From NCBI RefSeq assembly GCF_021545335.1, contig NZ_CP089312.1, positions 4,278,001 to 4,342,000 of the forward strand: DNA of 64,000 nucleotides. Direction: 5' to 3'. Below are positions 33,274 through 43,200 of this stretch, piece by piece; the first letter of the stretch is position 1, and each line of letters begins with the position of its first letter. The position numbers and the translations under genes are program-made. The notes beneath the pieces were generated by a model, which saw only the letters and a program-made list of their open reading frames with translations, had not been told where the DNA came from and made no database searches. This stretch comes from Streptomyces sp. GQFP (GTDB lineage: Bacteria > Actinomycetota > Actinomycetes > Streptomycetales > Streptomycetaceae).

Positions 33274-34373
33274 GGCGTCAGCACCCGCTCGGTCAGCGGA
33301 TCGAACAGTCGTACGTCGTTCGGGATTACGGACATGCTGAGGGTGTCGCCGACGGAGAGATCCCCCTCCTCGCCGTCCTGGAAGACGACGGACACCTCGG
33401 CGCCGCCCGGCGTACGCAACCGCACCACCGTCTCGCCGATCAGCGCCTCGACATCCGCGACCTCCCCCTTGAGCCCGCCGTCCGCGGCGATCCGGAACGA
33501 ACCCGGCGGCAGTCCCACCACCACGCGGTCGTCGGCCAGCGACGCGAGCGCCGGCCGCCAGTGCTCCGGCAGCTCCACCACCGCGTCCTCGAACGCCACC
33601 GACAGGGCCGGGCCGTCCTGCCGTACCCGCCCGCCGACCAGGTTCATCGGTGGCGAGCCGATGAAGGACGCCACGAACATGTTCGCGGGATTCTCGGCGA
33701 GTTCGGTCGCGGGCCCGATCTGCTGCACCTTGCCGCCCGCGATGACCGCGACCCGGTCGCCCATCGCGAACGCCTCGGTCTGGTCATGGGTGACGTACAC
33801 CGTCGGCTTCCCCTTGTCGCGGTGCATCGCGAGGATGTCCCGGCGCACCCGGTGCCGCAGCTTCGGGTCGAGGTTCGACAGCGGCTCGTCGTACAGATAC
33901 GCGTCCGCGTTCTTCACCATCGCCCGGCCCAGGGCGACCCGTTGCTGCTCACCGCCGGACAAGTCGGTGACCGGGGAGGCGAGATGGGCGGACAGGCCGA
34001 GCCGTTCGGCGGCCTCCTCCACCCGGCGCTTGATCTCGCTCTCCGGCAGGCCGCCCTGCGCCTGGAGCCCGTACGCCATGTTCCCGAAGACGTCCATCGC
34101 CGGATACAGGCCGTACTCCTGGAACACCATGCCCAGGTTCCGCTCGCGCGGCGGAAGGGCCGTCACCTCCCGCCCCGCGATGACCACCTGACCCGCGTCC
34201 GGCTGTTCCAGACCGCACACCATGCGCAGCGTGGTCGACTTGCCGCAGCCCGACGGGCCGAGCAGCACGAAGAACTCGCCCTCCTCGACCTGGAAGCTGA
34301 GGCCGTCGACGGCTGTGTGGTCACCCAGCCGTTTGACCAGGTCGCGTACTTCGAGCCCAGGTTGACCTGGCAT
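33270..34373 (-). CDS. Sugar ABC transporter ATPase (MsmK/UgpC family), operon leader
   Basis: The 367-residue product has Walker A GPSGCGKSTT, Q-loop FQEYGLYPAM, LSGGEQQR, Walker B DAYLYDEPLSNLD, VTHDQTEA and a TOBE-type C-terminal domain. ATG 34373 follows GGAGG; an upstream in-frame ATG at 34481 is less likely. It is the third ATPase in the operon and lies farthest from the permeases, ahead of the chaperonin-like gene. Streptomyces sugar importers usually lack their own ATPase and share MsiK, so three here is unusual. Confidence 0.93.
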   Translation of the reverse strand: MPGQPGLEVRDLVKRLGDHTAVDGLSFQVEEGEFFVLLGPSGCGKSTTLRMVCGLEQPDAGQVVIAGREVTALPPRERNLGMVFQEYGLYPAMDVFGNMAYGLQAQGGLPESEIKRRVEEAAERLGLSAHLASPVTDLSGGEQQRVALGRAMVKNADAYLYDEPLSNLDPKLRHRVRRDILAMHRDKGKPTVYVTHDQTEAFAMGDRVAVIAGGKVQQIGPATELAENPANMFVASFIGSPPMNLVGGRVRQDGPALSVAFEDAVVELPEHWRPALASLADDRVVVGLPPGSFRIAADGGLKGEVADVEALIGETVVRLRTPGGAEVSVVFQDGEEGDLSVGDTLSMSVIPNDVRLFDPLTERVLTP

Positions 34374-34395
34374 CCGAACCTCCGGAGTACGGGAC

Positions 34396-34403
34396 AAACG
34401 TTT
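34396..34403. promoter_or_regulatory. LacI-type half-site palindrome AAACGTTT
   Basis: This 8-base palindrome lies 23 bases upstream of the first gene of the transport operon. AAACGTTT is the core of many LacI/GalR-family operators controlling sugar import genes. No LacI-family gene is in the window. Confidence 0.45.
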
Positions 34404-34460
34404 ACTGGAATCGGGAAGGTACGCAGTGCGCACGCCGAAGTGAATGCTCAGCGCAGGGAT

Positions 34461-34474
34461 CCGAAAGTTTTCGG
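34461..34474. promoter_or_regulatory. Palindrome CCGAAAGTTTTCGG upstream of ABC operon
   Basis: Six-base arms CCGAAA/TTTCGG are separated by two bases, about 88 bases before the operon start. It resembles the CGAAA-N-TTTCG type boxes reported near Streptomyces polysaccharide genes and fits a LacI-family operator. Together with 34396-34403 it suggests sugar-responsive repression. Confidence 0.5.
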
Positions 34475-34762
34475 CAGGCACGGGACCTCTGTTGCCCGGC
34501 AGCGGCTGACCCAGAATCGCGGAAACCGTTATCTGCCATGCATAGGCCGACCGACGAAGGGAGCACGGCTCTGCCGACCGGCAGGCCCCAGCCCGCCGCC
34601 CTCCGCCAGGTGGCGGCCTGGTCGCCCGGGAGTGTGCCGGGTCGGCCCGTTCGGCAGGTGGAGTACCTCGCCGGGCTGGTGAGGGCGTCGGCGCCGCACC
34701 AGCCCCCCGCCCAAGACGTCCCCACCGTCATGGGCCGGCCGGGGTTCTTCTCTCCACCGCGT

Positions 34763-35240
34763 TCAGCTTGACCGGGAGGGCGTTTCCTTGACGTTGTCGA
34801 CGACCGCGCGGGTGGTGGTGGCGCTGGTGATGGTGATGGTGAAGGTGATGGTGATGGTGATGGTGCCCGGCTTGATCAGAAGGTCTTCGGGGTTGCTGTT
34901 CTCGCCCTTCTGCACCTGGACCACGCGCGCGCCCTCGGCGCCGCTCGCCCTCGCCGTCGTGCGGCAACGCCGCCGGCAGCACGTCGAGCATCGCCTGCGC
35001 ACGCGTGCGAAAGGCCATGGTCCGTACGGCTTCGGCAAGTTGCCGCAGGGCGGCATCCCGCTCGTCTCGGGCGGAAGTCCGTCCGGCCGGCTCCGCGCGG
35101 GCGGCTTCCGGGGCGTAGTCCTCGGCGGCACCCCCAGCAGGCCGACCGCCGGCAGCCGCTGCCGTACCGCACGGGTGCCCGGCCCGGTGAGACGGATGAG
35201 CTCGGCCGGCCCGGCGGTCCGAAGGCCCGCTCCGGCCGGC
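34763..35240 (-). pseudogene. Eroded gene with two apparent frameshifts
   Basis: Three successive minus-strand frames give protein-like sequence that joins into one product: ELIRLTGPGTRAVRQRLPAV with LLGVPP, then ERDAALRQLAEAVRTMAFRT with QAMLDVLPAALPHDGEGER, then VVQVQKGENSNPEDLLIKPG with a Thr-Ile-rich tail ending at TGA 34763. Switches fall near 35115-35140 and 34928-34955. The family is not recognised. A GATGGT microsatellite at 34825-34865 encodes the Thr-Ile run and may have helped decay. The rest of the 34374-35252 gap holds only the operator-like sites. Confidence 0.5.
34825..34865. repeat. TGGTGA microsatellite
   Basis: A run of about six TGGTGA units with one GGTGAA variant. On the minus strand it encodes the alternating Thr-Ile stretch of the eroded gene. 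Confidence 0.8.
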
Positions 35241-35252
35241 GGCGGTATGCGT

Positions 35253-38200
35253 CTACCGGCCGGGGACGGGTGGCGGCCCGGGCAGGTCCTCCGCCAGCAG
35301 GGTCTGGAGTTCCGCCATGCCCGGGGCGTCCATCGCGGCCAGCCGCCGGGCCTGCCGGGTGGCCATGCGTTCGACGGTCTGCCGGGCCAGCCGCGCGTTG
35401 CCGAAGGACCGGTCTCGGGGCTGGGCCTCGAAGAACGTCAGCAGCGCCTGTGGCACGTCGGGGGCACACTCGAAGCCGGAGGCGGCGGCGTGCTGTCCGA
35501 CGATGGTGACGAGTTCCTCCGAGCTGTAGTCGGGGAACTCGACGTGCCGTGAGAAGCGGGAGGCGAGGCCGGGGTTGGAGGCCAGGAAGCGGTTCATCTC
35601 GGCGGTGTAGCCGGCGACGATCACCACGACCTCCTCCCGGTGGTCCTCCATCAGCTTCAGCAGCGTGTCCACCGCCTCCCGTCCGAAGTCCGAGGGCGAT
35701 CCGGGCGGGGTGAGGGTGTACGCCTCGTCGACGAACAGCACGCCGCCCAGGGCCTTTTCGAACACCTCCTGGGTGAGCTGTGCGGTGTGTCCGACGTAGC
35801 GTCCGACGAGGTCGGCGCGGGCGACCTCGACGAGCTGTCCGCGTGGCAGCACGCCCAGGGAGCGCAGCAGTTTCCCGTACAGCCGGGCCACCGTCGTCTT
35901 GCCGGTACCGGGTGGTCCGACGAAGACCAGGTGCTGGTTGATACGGGAGGCGGGCAGGCCGGCGGCCACGCGGCGCTGGGACGCCGACAGCAGGTTGATC
36001 ATGTCGGTGACCTCGTGCTTGACGCTCTGGAGGCCGACCATCGCGTTGAGCTCGTCCTGCGGCGAGGCGGCCCGCAGGCCGGACGAGGCGGCCTTGACGG
36101 CGGCGGCCGCGGCCTCCCCGACGTCCTCCGGCAGCAGCTGCGTCAGATCATGCTCCCCGACCTCCGGGAGGGTGGCCAGCCGGAACGCCTGCCGGTCCAC
36201 CATCTCCTCGAACACCTGCCGGGCCACCCGGCCGTTGCCGAAGTTGGGGCCCCGGTGCATCTCGGCGAAGTGCGCGGTGAGCGCCTCCTTGGCCTCGAAG
36301 ACGAGTTCGTAGCGGTGCCGCCGGCACATGCTCTCCACGATGGTCACCAGCTCGTCGACGGTGTAGTTGACGAACTCGACGGTGCGGGCGAAGCGGGACG
36401 CCAGACCGGGGTTGACGGCGAGGAAGGACTCCATCTCCTTGGAGTAGCCGGCCGCGATCACCACCACGTCGTCACGGTGGTCCTCCATCAGCTTGACCAG
36501 GGTGTCGACGGCCTCGCGGCCGAAGTCGGCCCCGGAGTTCTTGCCGTCGGAGGCGAGCGTGTAGGCCTCGTCGACGAACAGCACGCCGCCGAGCGCCCGG
36601 TTGAAGGTCTCGGTGGTCTTGATCGCCGTACCGCCGACGACCTGGGCGACCAGGTCGGCCCGGGACACCTCGACGAGGTGGCCGGAGCGCAGCGCGCCGA
36701 GTTCGGCCAGGATGGAGCCGTAGAGGCGGGCGACCGTGGTCTTGCCGGTGCCGGGGGCGCCCGCGAAGATCAGGTGCCGGCTCATCGGCGGGGCCGGCAT
36801 ACCGAGGCTGGCCCGGCGCTGGGCCAGCCGGGTCAGGTTGACCAGGCCCTTGACCTGGTGCTTGACCGCGTCCAGTCCGACCAGGGCCTCCAACTCCTCG
36901 ACGGGGCCCTCCGGTTGGGCGGGTCCGGGGCGGACGGCCACAGGGTCGTCCGGGTCGACCGAGGCAGGCGGCAGCGCTCCGTCGTAGGCGTCCCGGGACC
37001 CGTTCGCCACGCTGGAGAGCCGGTCCACGGTGAGCGCGCCGTCGCGGGCGGTGTGCCGCAGTCCGGCGCCCCGGTTGTCGCTGACCGTGCAGTCGACGAC
37101 GGAGACCTGCTCGGCGGTGTCGACACGGATGCCGTCGGCCCGGCCGCCGACCACCTCGCAGCCGCTCAGCGCGGCCCGCGCGCCGGCGGCGAGGAGCACG
37201 CCGTGCGAGCCGGAGGCGGTGATCCGGTCGCGGAGAGCGGATACCTCGCCGCCCTCCTCGACCCGGATGCCCTCCGCCGCGCTGCCGTCGATGACGGTGT
37301 CCCGGATGTCCGCCAGGCCACCCGCCACGACGAGGACGCCGGGCCCGCCGGCCGCTGTCAGGGAGCTGTTTCCGACGTGCGGGCGGCCGTCGTCGGCGAC
37401 CCGCAGGGCCGCGCCGCCCGCCTGGTGGATCTCGCAGTCCTCCAGCCGTCCGCGCCCGCCCTGGACCTCCACGCCGTGGCCGCCGGCGGACATCACCCGG
37501 GCCCGGCGGAGCAGCGGGTTGGCGCCGGAGCGGATGGAGATGCCCGTGCCGGTGGCCGACGTCACCTCCAGTCGGTCGAACTCGGCCGCCGACTCGCCGG
37601 CCAGCAGCACGGCGGTCGTCGCCGAGCAGTCCCGTACGGCGGTCCGGGTCAGCATTGGCGCCGCGCTCTCGGTGGCCAGTACGGCGGGGCCCGCGCACTG
37701 GGCGAACTCACAGTCCTCGTACGTCCCCCGGGCCCGTCCGGTGACGGCCAGGCCGCTGCCCTTGGTACGGCGGACCCGGCAGCGGCGCAGCACGGGCTCG
37801 GCCCCGGAGGAGACCAGGATGCCGTGCTCCGCAGTGGCCAGGATGTCGAGTTCGGTCAGTTCCGGGCGGGAGGCGCTGGTGACCAGGACACCGACGGCCA
37901 GGTCGTGCAGGTGGGTGCGGAGCACCCGGGTGGCGCTGTTCTGCTCCAGCGCGATGCCGGGCTTGTCGGTGGCGGAGATGTCGCAGTCCTCGACCGAGCC
38001 GCGGGTCTGGCCGTTGGCCAGGAGGCCGTTGCCGCGGGAGTCTCGTATGGTGCAGCCTCGTACGGCGGTCCGGGCCCGTTCGCTGATCACGATCGCCGAG
38101 CTGCCGAGGTTCTCGAGCACACAGTCCGCGATGACGCTCTCCTCGGACGAGGTGTCGACGACGCCGGCGCCCGCCGGGTTGGTGATCCGGCAGCCGCGCA

Positions 38201-38588
38201 TGGCCAGTGAGCCCGCGTTGCGGCTGAGCAGCGCGGTCCAGCCGGTGCCCGCGATGTCGCAGCCTTCGAGGGCGGCCTGCCCCTGGAAGGCGTCCACGAC
38301 CGGTACGTCGTCGTCATCGGGGCCGCGCAGCACCAGGTCGGTGAGCATCACGGCGTCGGCCACCAGGGTCACGGCGGAGCCGGTGCGGGGCGCGATCTCC
38401 ACGCTGCCACGGGCGCCCTCGGCGACGATGGTCACCCGCCTGGAGATCCTCAGGTTCTCCTCGTAGCGTCCCGGCAGGAGACTGATCACCGCGCCCGTTC
38501 GAGCCTTCGCCAGAGCCTCACCTATCGTCCGGAAGCCGTCCGGCCCGTCGGGCCTTTCGGGACCAACGGTGAGCAGCTGGCGTGCCAC
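35253..38588 (-). CDS. Beta-helix/double AAA+ CbxX-EccA-like protein of type VII secretion
   Basis: The 1111-residue product has two parts. Residues 1 to about 500 are a right-handed parallel beta-helix of pectate-lyase type, with many short repeats such as LEDCEIHQAGGAALRVADDG. The remainder carries two CbxX-type AAA+ modules with Walker A GAPGTGKTTVARLYG near 608 and GPPGTGKTTVARLYG near 887, each followed by GGVLFVDEAYTL. EccA proteins of ESX loci have one such AAA module and a TPR front; here the front is a beta-helix, a Streptomyces variant. It is divergent from the mycosin gene and presumably unfolds or sorts substrates in the cytosol. Confidence 0.85.
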   Translation of the reverse strand: MARQLLTVGPERPDGPDGFRTIGEALAKARTGAVISLLPGRYEENLRISRRVTIVAEGARGSVEIAPRTGSAVTLVADAVMLTDLVLRGPDDDDVPVVDAFQGQAALEGCDIAGTGWTALLSRNAGSLAMRGCRITNPAGAGVVDTSSEESVIADCVLENLGSSAIVISERARTAVRGCTIRDSRGNGLLANGQTRGSVEDCDISATDKPGIALEQNSATRVLRTHLHDLAVGVLVTSASRPELTELDILATAEHGILVSSGAEPVLRRCRVRRTKGSGLAVTGRARGTYEDCEFAQCAGPAVLATESAAPMLTRTAVRDCSATTAVLLAGESAAEFDRLEVTSATGTGISIRSGANPLLRRARVMSAGGHGVEVQGGRGRLEDCEIHQAGGAALRVADDGRPHVGNSSLTAAGGPGVLVVAGGLADIRDTVIDGSAAEGIRVEEGGEVSALRDRITASGSHGVLLAAGARAALSGCEVVGGRADGIRVDTAEQVSVVDCTVSDNRGAGLRHTARDGALTVDRLSSVANGSRDAYDGALPPASVDPDDPVAVRPGPAQPEGPVEELEALVGLDAVKHQVKGLVNLTRLAQRRASLGMPAPPMSRHLIFAGAPGTGKTTVARLYGSILAELGALRSGHLVEVSRADLVAQVVGGTAIKTTETFNRALGGVLFVDEAYTLASDGKNSGADFGREAVDTLVKLMEDHRDDVVVIAAGYSKEMESFLAVNPGLASRFARTVEFVNYTVDELVTIVESMCRRHRYELVFEAKEALTAHFAEMHRGPNFGNGRVARQVFEEMVDRQAFRLATLPEVGEHDLTQLLPEDVGEAAAAAVKAASSGLRAASPQDELNAMVGLQSVKHEVTDMINLLSASQRRVAAGLPASRINQHLVFVGPPGTGKTTVARLYGKLLRSLGVLPRGQLVEVARADLVGRYVGHTAQLTQEVFEKALGGVLFVDEAYTLTPPGSPSDFGREAVDTLLKLMEDHREEVVVIVAGYTAEMNRFLASNPGLASRFSRHVEFPDYSSEELVTIVGQHAAASGFECAPDVPQALLTFFEAQPRDRSFGNARLARQTVERMATRQARRLAAMDAPGMAELQTLLAEDLPGPPPVPGR

Positions 38589-38629
38589 GCTCGATTCTCC
38601 TCTCCGTCAGTGACGTCATGCCGAGATCA

Positions 38630-38659
38630 GTAAACAGCAGTAATGCGGCGGTAAACAGC
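38630..38659. promoter_or_regulatory. Direct repeat GTAAACAGC, 21 bases apart, in divergent promoter region
   Basis: Two copies of GTAAACAGC (38630-38638 and 38651-38659) lie two helical turns apart between the divergent AAA and mycosin genes. This geometry suits a regulator binding one face of the DNA. No known regulator is assigned. Confidence 0.45.
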
Positions 38660-38743
38660 GAGAGGTGGCCTCGCACCTCGTCTCCGGCCCGTTCCGCTCA
38701 CTCACGAACTCCCGTGCGGGTAGGGCGGGATGGGCCCTCTACC

Positions 38744-39997
38744 ATGCGCATCATGCGGCAACTCCGGTCTCTCGGACCTCTCCGACCCCCCCGGCCCCGG
38801 TGGTCCAGGCTGCTGGGCGCGCTGGCGGTGGCGACGGTCTGCGCCGCGTCCGTCCCGGCGCCCGCCGTGGCCGCCTCGCCCTCCCCCTCGTCTCCCGTTC
38901 CCTCCTCGTCGGGGGGCGGCGACAGCACGAGCCTGCCGTCGATCCCGCTCGCCCTGGGCGACGACGCCCCGTGCACGGCCGCGTCGGACCGCACCGCGCG
39001 GTACGCGACCTGGGCCCAGCAGAGCCTGTCGCTGCCCAACGCCTGGCAGTTGTCGCGGGGCGAGGGCGTCACCGTCGCGGTGGTGGACACCGGGGTGTCG
39101 GCCACGGCGCCGGCGCTGTCCGGCCGGGTCACGGCCGTCGGGGACGCCGGCGAGGACTGTGTGGGCCACGGCACCTTCACCGCCGGACTCGTCGCCGCCG
39201 CGGCGACCAGCGGTACGGCCTTCCGGGGAGTGGCCCCGGCCGCCCGGGTGCTCGCCGTGCGCGGCACCGACCGGCGGGGTACCGCCACCGCCGACCTGGT
39301 CGCCGACGGCATCCGGGCCGCCGTCGACCGCGGCGCCGAAGTCATCGCCGTGGTCCCGGCGTTGACCACCGGGGAGGACGAGCTCACCGCCGCCGTCCGC
39401 TACGCGGTCGGCCACGACGTCCTGGTGGTCGCGGCCGCCGCGCCGGACGTCCAGCCCAAGTCGACGGACACTCCCGTAGGGACGTACTGGCCGGCGTCCG
39501 CGCCCGGCGCCCTGTCGGTGGTCGGGGTGCTGGCCGACGGGAGCGTGCTGGACAGCGCGGCCAGTGTCACCGAGGCGGATCTGGCGGCCCCCGGCGGCCC
39601 GGTGGTCGGCATCGGGCCGCACGGCTCGGGGCACTACATCGGCCTCGGGTCCTCCGCCGCCGCCGCGTTCGCCGCCGGGACAGCTGCCCTGGTACGCGCC
39701 TACCACCCGAAGTTGACCGCCGCCGAGACCGCCGAGCGGCTGACCGCCTCCGCCGCGCCCACCTCGGACGCGCCCCGGCTGGACCCGTACGCGGCGCTCT
39801 CCATGGTCCCGGCGGGCTCCGGCCCGCCCGCCGCCCCGTCGAGCGCCGCCCCCCTCCACCTGCCCGCGGTGAACGCCACCCCCCGCAACCGCGCCCTGCT
39901 GGCCGCCGGTGTCATGGCGGTCCTGGTGCTGGTCGTGGCCGCGGCGGCGGTGGTGATCCCGCGCGGCCGGGCGCGGGGGTGGCGGCCGCCGTCCTGA
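38744..39997 (+). CDS. mycP: Mycosin-like subtilase (MycP) of type VII secretion
   Basis: The 417-residue product has an N-terminal signal segment, an S8 protease domain and a C-terminal membrane span (RALLAAGVMAVLVLVVAAAAVV). The triad is D115 (VVDTG), H142 (GHGTFTAGL) and S304 in LGSSAAAAFAAG, where most mycosins have GTSxAAP. The oxyanion Asn expected in the AAGN strand is missing: the sequence reads VVVAAAAPD. Activity may be weak or the protein may be mainly structural, as mycosins also stabilise the secretion complex. ATG 38744 is chosen; ATG 38753 is possible. It is convergent with eccC. Confidence 0.85.
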   Translation: MRIMRQLRSLGPLRPPRPRWSRLLGALAVATVCAASVPAPAVAASPSPSSPVPSSSGGGDSTSLPSIPLALGDDAPCTAASDRTARYATWAQQSLSLPNAWQLSRGEGVTVAVVDTGVSATAPALSGRVTAVGDAGEDCVGHGTFTAGLVAAAATSGTAFRGVAPAARVLAVRGTDRRGTATADLVADGIRAAVDRGAEVIAVVPALTTGEDELTAAVRYAVGHDVLVVAAAAPDVQPKSTDTPVGTYWPASAPGALSVVGVLADGSVLDSAASVTEADLAAPGGPVVGIGPHGSGHYIGLGSSAAAAFAAGTAALVRAYHPKLTAAETAERLTASAAPTSDAPRLDPYAALSMVPAGSGPPAAPSSAAPLHLPAVNATPRNRALLAAGVMAVLVLVVAAAAVVIPRGRARGWRPPS

Positions 39998-40191
39998 GGC
40001 CGCCCGTGGCACTCCGGCGCGGACAGGCACGGGCCCTCGCCGGTCTCCGGCTGCCCCTGATGGCCCGACGCGAGCAGGCGAAGGTGACGCCACCAGTCCG
40101 GAGCCGTCTGCGGTGGTCCGACGCAAGCAGGACGTCACCGGACCAAGGCCGCCCGTGGCACTCCGGTGCGGGCAGGCACGGGCCGTCGCCG
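39998..40191. repeat. Duplicated GC-rich segment between mycP and eccC
   Basis: A roughly 44-base segment starting GGCCGCCCGTGGCACTCCGG occurs at 39998-40042 and again at 40147-40191 with few changes. The 221-base gap holds no gene. The copies may act as terminator structure between the convergent genes. Confidence 0.65.
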
Positions 40192-40218
40192 GCCTGCCCG
40201 CGGGGGTGGTCCGCCCCC

Positions 40219-43200
40219 TCAGGGCGCTTCGGGCGGGGCCAGCCGTGCCGTCTGGACCAGGGTCGTCGTCCGCCGGGCGATGCGCATGGCCCGGCCCGGC
40301 GGCAGGATGCGCGGCTTGACGTTGCCGAAGAGGTAGCCCTCGGTGGGTGGGCAGGAGAGGAGGAGGCCGGGGGAGTTGACCTCCTGGAGGCGGCGCATCA
40401 ACGCCTCCTGCAGGCCGCGTCCGGCGCCGGACGCGGAGCGGGCGACGATCATGTGCAGGCCGACCTCGTAGCCGAGGGCGAGGTGGTCCAGGAGGGGCAT
40501 GAAGGGGTTGTTGCCGGGGCCGGCACCGATCATGTCGTAGTCGTCGACGAGGACGAACAGCCGTGGGCCCGTCCACCAGTCGGCCAGCCGCATCCGGGCC
40601 GGGGTGATGTCCTGGCCCGGCACCCGGAGCCGGATCGCCCGTGCCGCGCCGTTGACCAGGTCGCGCAGCGCGTCGACGGAGACGGCGTGCCCGAGCCGGT
40701 ACTCCTCCGGGACCGCGTCCACCAGGTCACGGCGGTAGTCCACGAGCAGGACGCGCGCCTCCTCGGGCGTGTAGCGCTCGGTGATGGCGCGGGCGACCAG
40801 CCGCAGCAGGTTGGTCTTGCCGCTCTCGGTGTCGCCGACGACGATCAGGTGCGGGGTGGCGGCGAAGTCGTGCCAGGCGGGGGCGAGTTTGTCCTCCTCC
40901 AGGCCCAGCGCCACCCGCAGCCCGCCCTCGGGCGTGGGCTGCGGGTCCGGCAGCTCGGTGCTGGACAGCGACGAGGGCAGCAGCCGCACCTGGGGAGCCC
41001 TCGGGCCCGTCCAGTGCTCCTTGATGTCCAGGACCAGGGCGGACGCCCCGGCCTCGAGGTCCCCGGCGCTCTCCACGCCGTCGATCCGGGGCAGCGCCGA
41101 CAGGTAGTGCAGCTTGCTGTCGACGGTCAGGCCGCGGCCCGGGGCGGCGGGCACGCTCCTGGCCGTGCGGGAGTCCACCATGGACTCGATGGGGTCGCCC
41201 ATCCGCAGCTCGATCCGGGTGCCCGACTGGTCGCGCACGGCGGCGGTCAGCTCCACCCAGCGGGCGGTGGTGACGATCAGGTGGATGCCGTAGTTGAGGC
41301 CGCGCGCGGCGACCCTGGTGAACGTCTGGATCAGGTCCTGGTGGTCCTGGCGCACGGTGGACCAGCCGTCGACGACCACGAAGACGTCACCGTGCGGCTG
41401 GTCGGCGAACTCACCGGCGGCCCGGCGGCCCCGGTAGTCGCGCATCGAGGCGATGCCGTGCTGGAGGAAGAGCCGTTCACGGTCCTCCAGGATGGCGGTG
41501 ACCTCGGCGACGGTCCGTCCGATCCGCTCGGTGTCCACCCGGGCGGCCACCGAGCCGACATGCGGCAGCCCGGTCAGTCCGGCCAGTGAGCCACCGCCGA
41601 AGTCGAGGCAGTAGAACTGCACTTCCCGGGGGGTGTGGGTGAGCGCCAGGGCACATATCAGGGTGCGTACGACGGTGCTCTTGCCGCTCTGCGGGCCGCC
41701 CGCGACGGCCACGTGGCCGCCGGCGCCGGACAGGTCGACCGTCAGCAGGTCCCGTACCTGGTCGAAGGGGCGGTCGACGATGCCGACCGGCACCGACAGC
41801 CGGCCGCGGCCCGCCCAGCCGACGGTGGTCAGGCCGTACTCGGGGTGCGGCGCCAGCGGGGGGAGGAGCTGGTCCAGCGACGGCGAGGTGTCCAGCGGCG
41901 GCAGCCACACCTGGTGGGCGGGCGGTCCCGAGCCCCGCAGCCGATCGAGGGCGGTGGCCATCAGCGTCCGCTCGGTGCCGGGCTGCTCCTCCTCGTCCGG
42001 CTCGTCCGGCTCGTCGGGGGTGTCCGGCGCCGGACGGGGCGCGACCCACTCCGTCGTCCAGGGCACGACCTGGCCGGCCGCCCGCGCCTGCGCCACCGGC
42101 CCGCTGCGCTGCTGGTAGGGCCCCGAGACGTACGCGGCACGGAACCGGGTCAGTTCCTCCACCCCGCTCTTGAGGTAGCCGCTGCCCGGCTGCGACGGCA
42201 GATGGTAGGCGTCCGGCACGCCGAGCACGCCCCGGCTCTCCATGGCGGAGAAGGTGCGCAGGCCGATGCGGTACGACAGATGGCTCTCCAACTGGTGCAT
42301 CCGGCCCTCGTCCAGCCGCTGGGAGGCCAGCAGCAGGTGCACGCCGAGGCTGCGCCCGAGCCGGCCGATCATCACGAACAGCTCCATGAACTCCCGGTGC
42401 GCGGACAGCAGTTCGCTGAACTCGTCGACGATGACGAACAGGCTGGGCAGCGGCTGGAGCGGGGCGCCCGCGGCCCGCGCCTTCTCGTACTCCAGGGCCG
42501 AGGTGTAGTTGCCCGCCGCGCGCAGCAGCTCCTGGCGCCTCATCAGCTCACCGTGCAGGGCGTCCTGCATACGGGAGACCAGCGCCACCTCGTCGGCCAG
42601 GTTGGTGATCACCGCGGAGGTGTGCGGGAGTTCGTCCAGACCGAGGAAGGTGGCACCGCCCTTGAAGTCCACCAGGACGAAGTTGAGGGTGTCCGAGGAG
42701 TGGGTGAGCGCCAGCGCGAGCACCAGGGTGCGCAGCGTCTCGCTCTTGCCGGAGCCGGTGGCACCGATCAGCATGCCGTGCGGGCCCATGCCGCCCTCCG
42801 CGGACTCCTTGATGTCCAGTTCGACGGGGGCGCCCTCGGCGCTGATGCCGATGGGCACCCGCAGCCGCTGCGCCGCGCCGCCACGGCGCGCCCACAGCTC
42901 CAGCGGGTCGAGGCGGTGCAGGTCCGTGATGTTGAGCAGGGACGTCAACTCGATGTCCGTGGACATCGGTTCGGCGCTGTCGCCGCCGAGCGCCACACGG
43001 TACGGGGACAGCCGCATGGCCACCGCCCGCGCCATGGCCGGACCGAGGTGGTCGGGACGGCCGAGCGCCGTGCGCTGCTCCTGGCGGTTGCGGTCGGTGC
43101 GCACCAGGCTGACGGTGCAGCCGTCCCGGCCCGCGCCCGGGCCTGTGCGCTCGTCCTCGTCGAACTCCAGGCGCAGGGTGGAGCGTCCGGGCCGCCAGGT

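Noticed and set aside
34538..34771. Small plus-strand open frame near the transport promoter
   Set aside because: No ribosome-binding site, no coding-type third-position bias, and no recognisable product.
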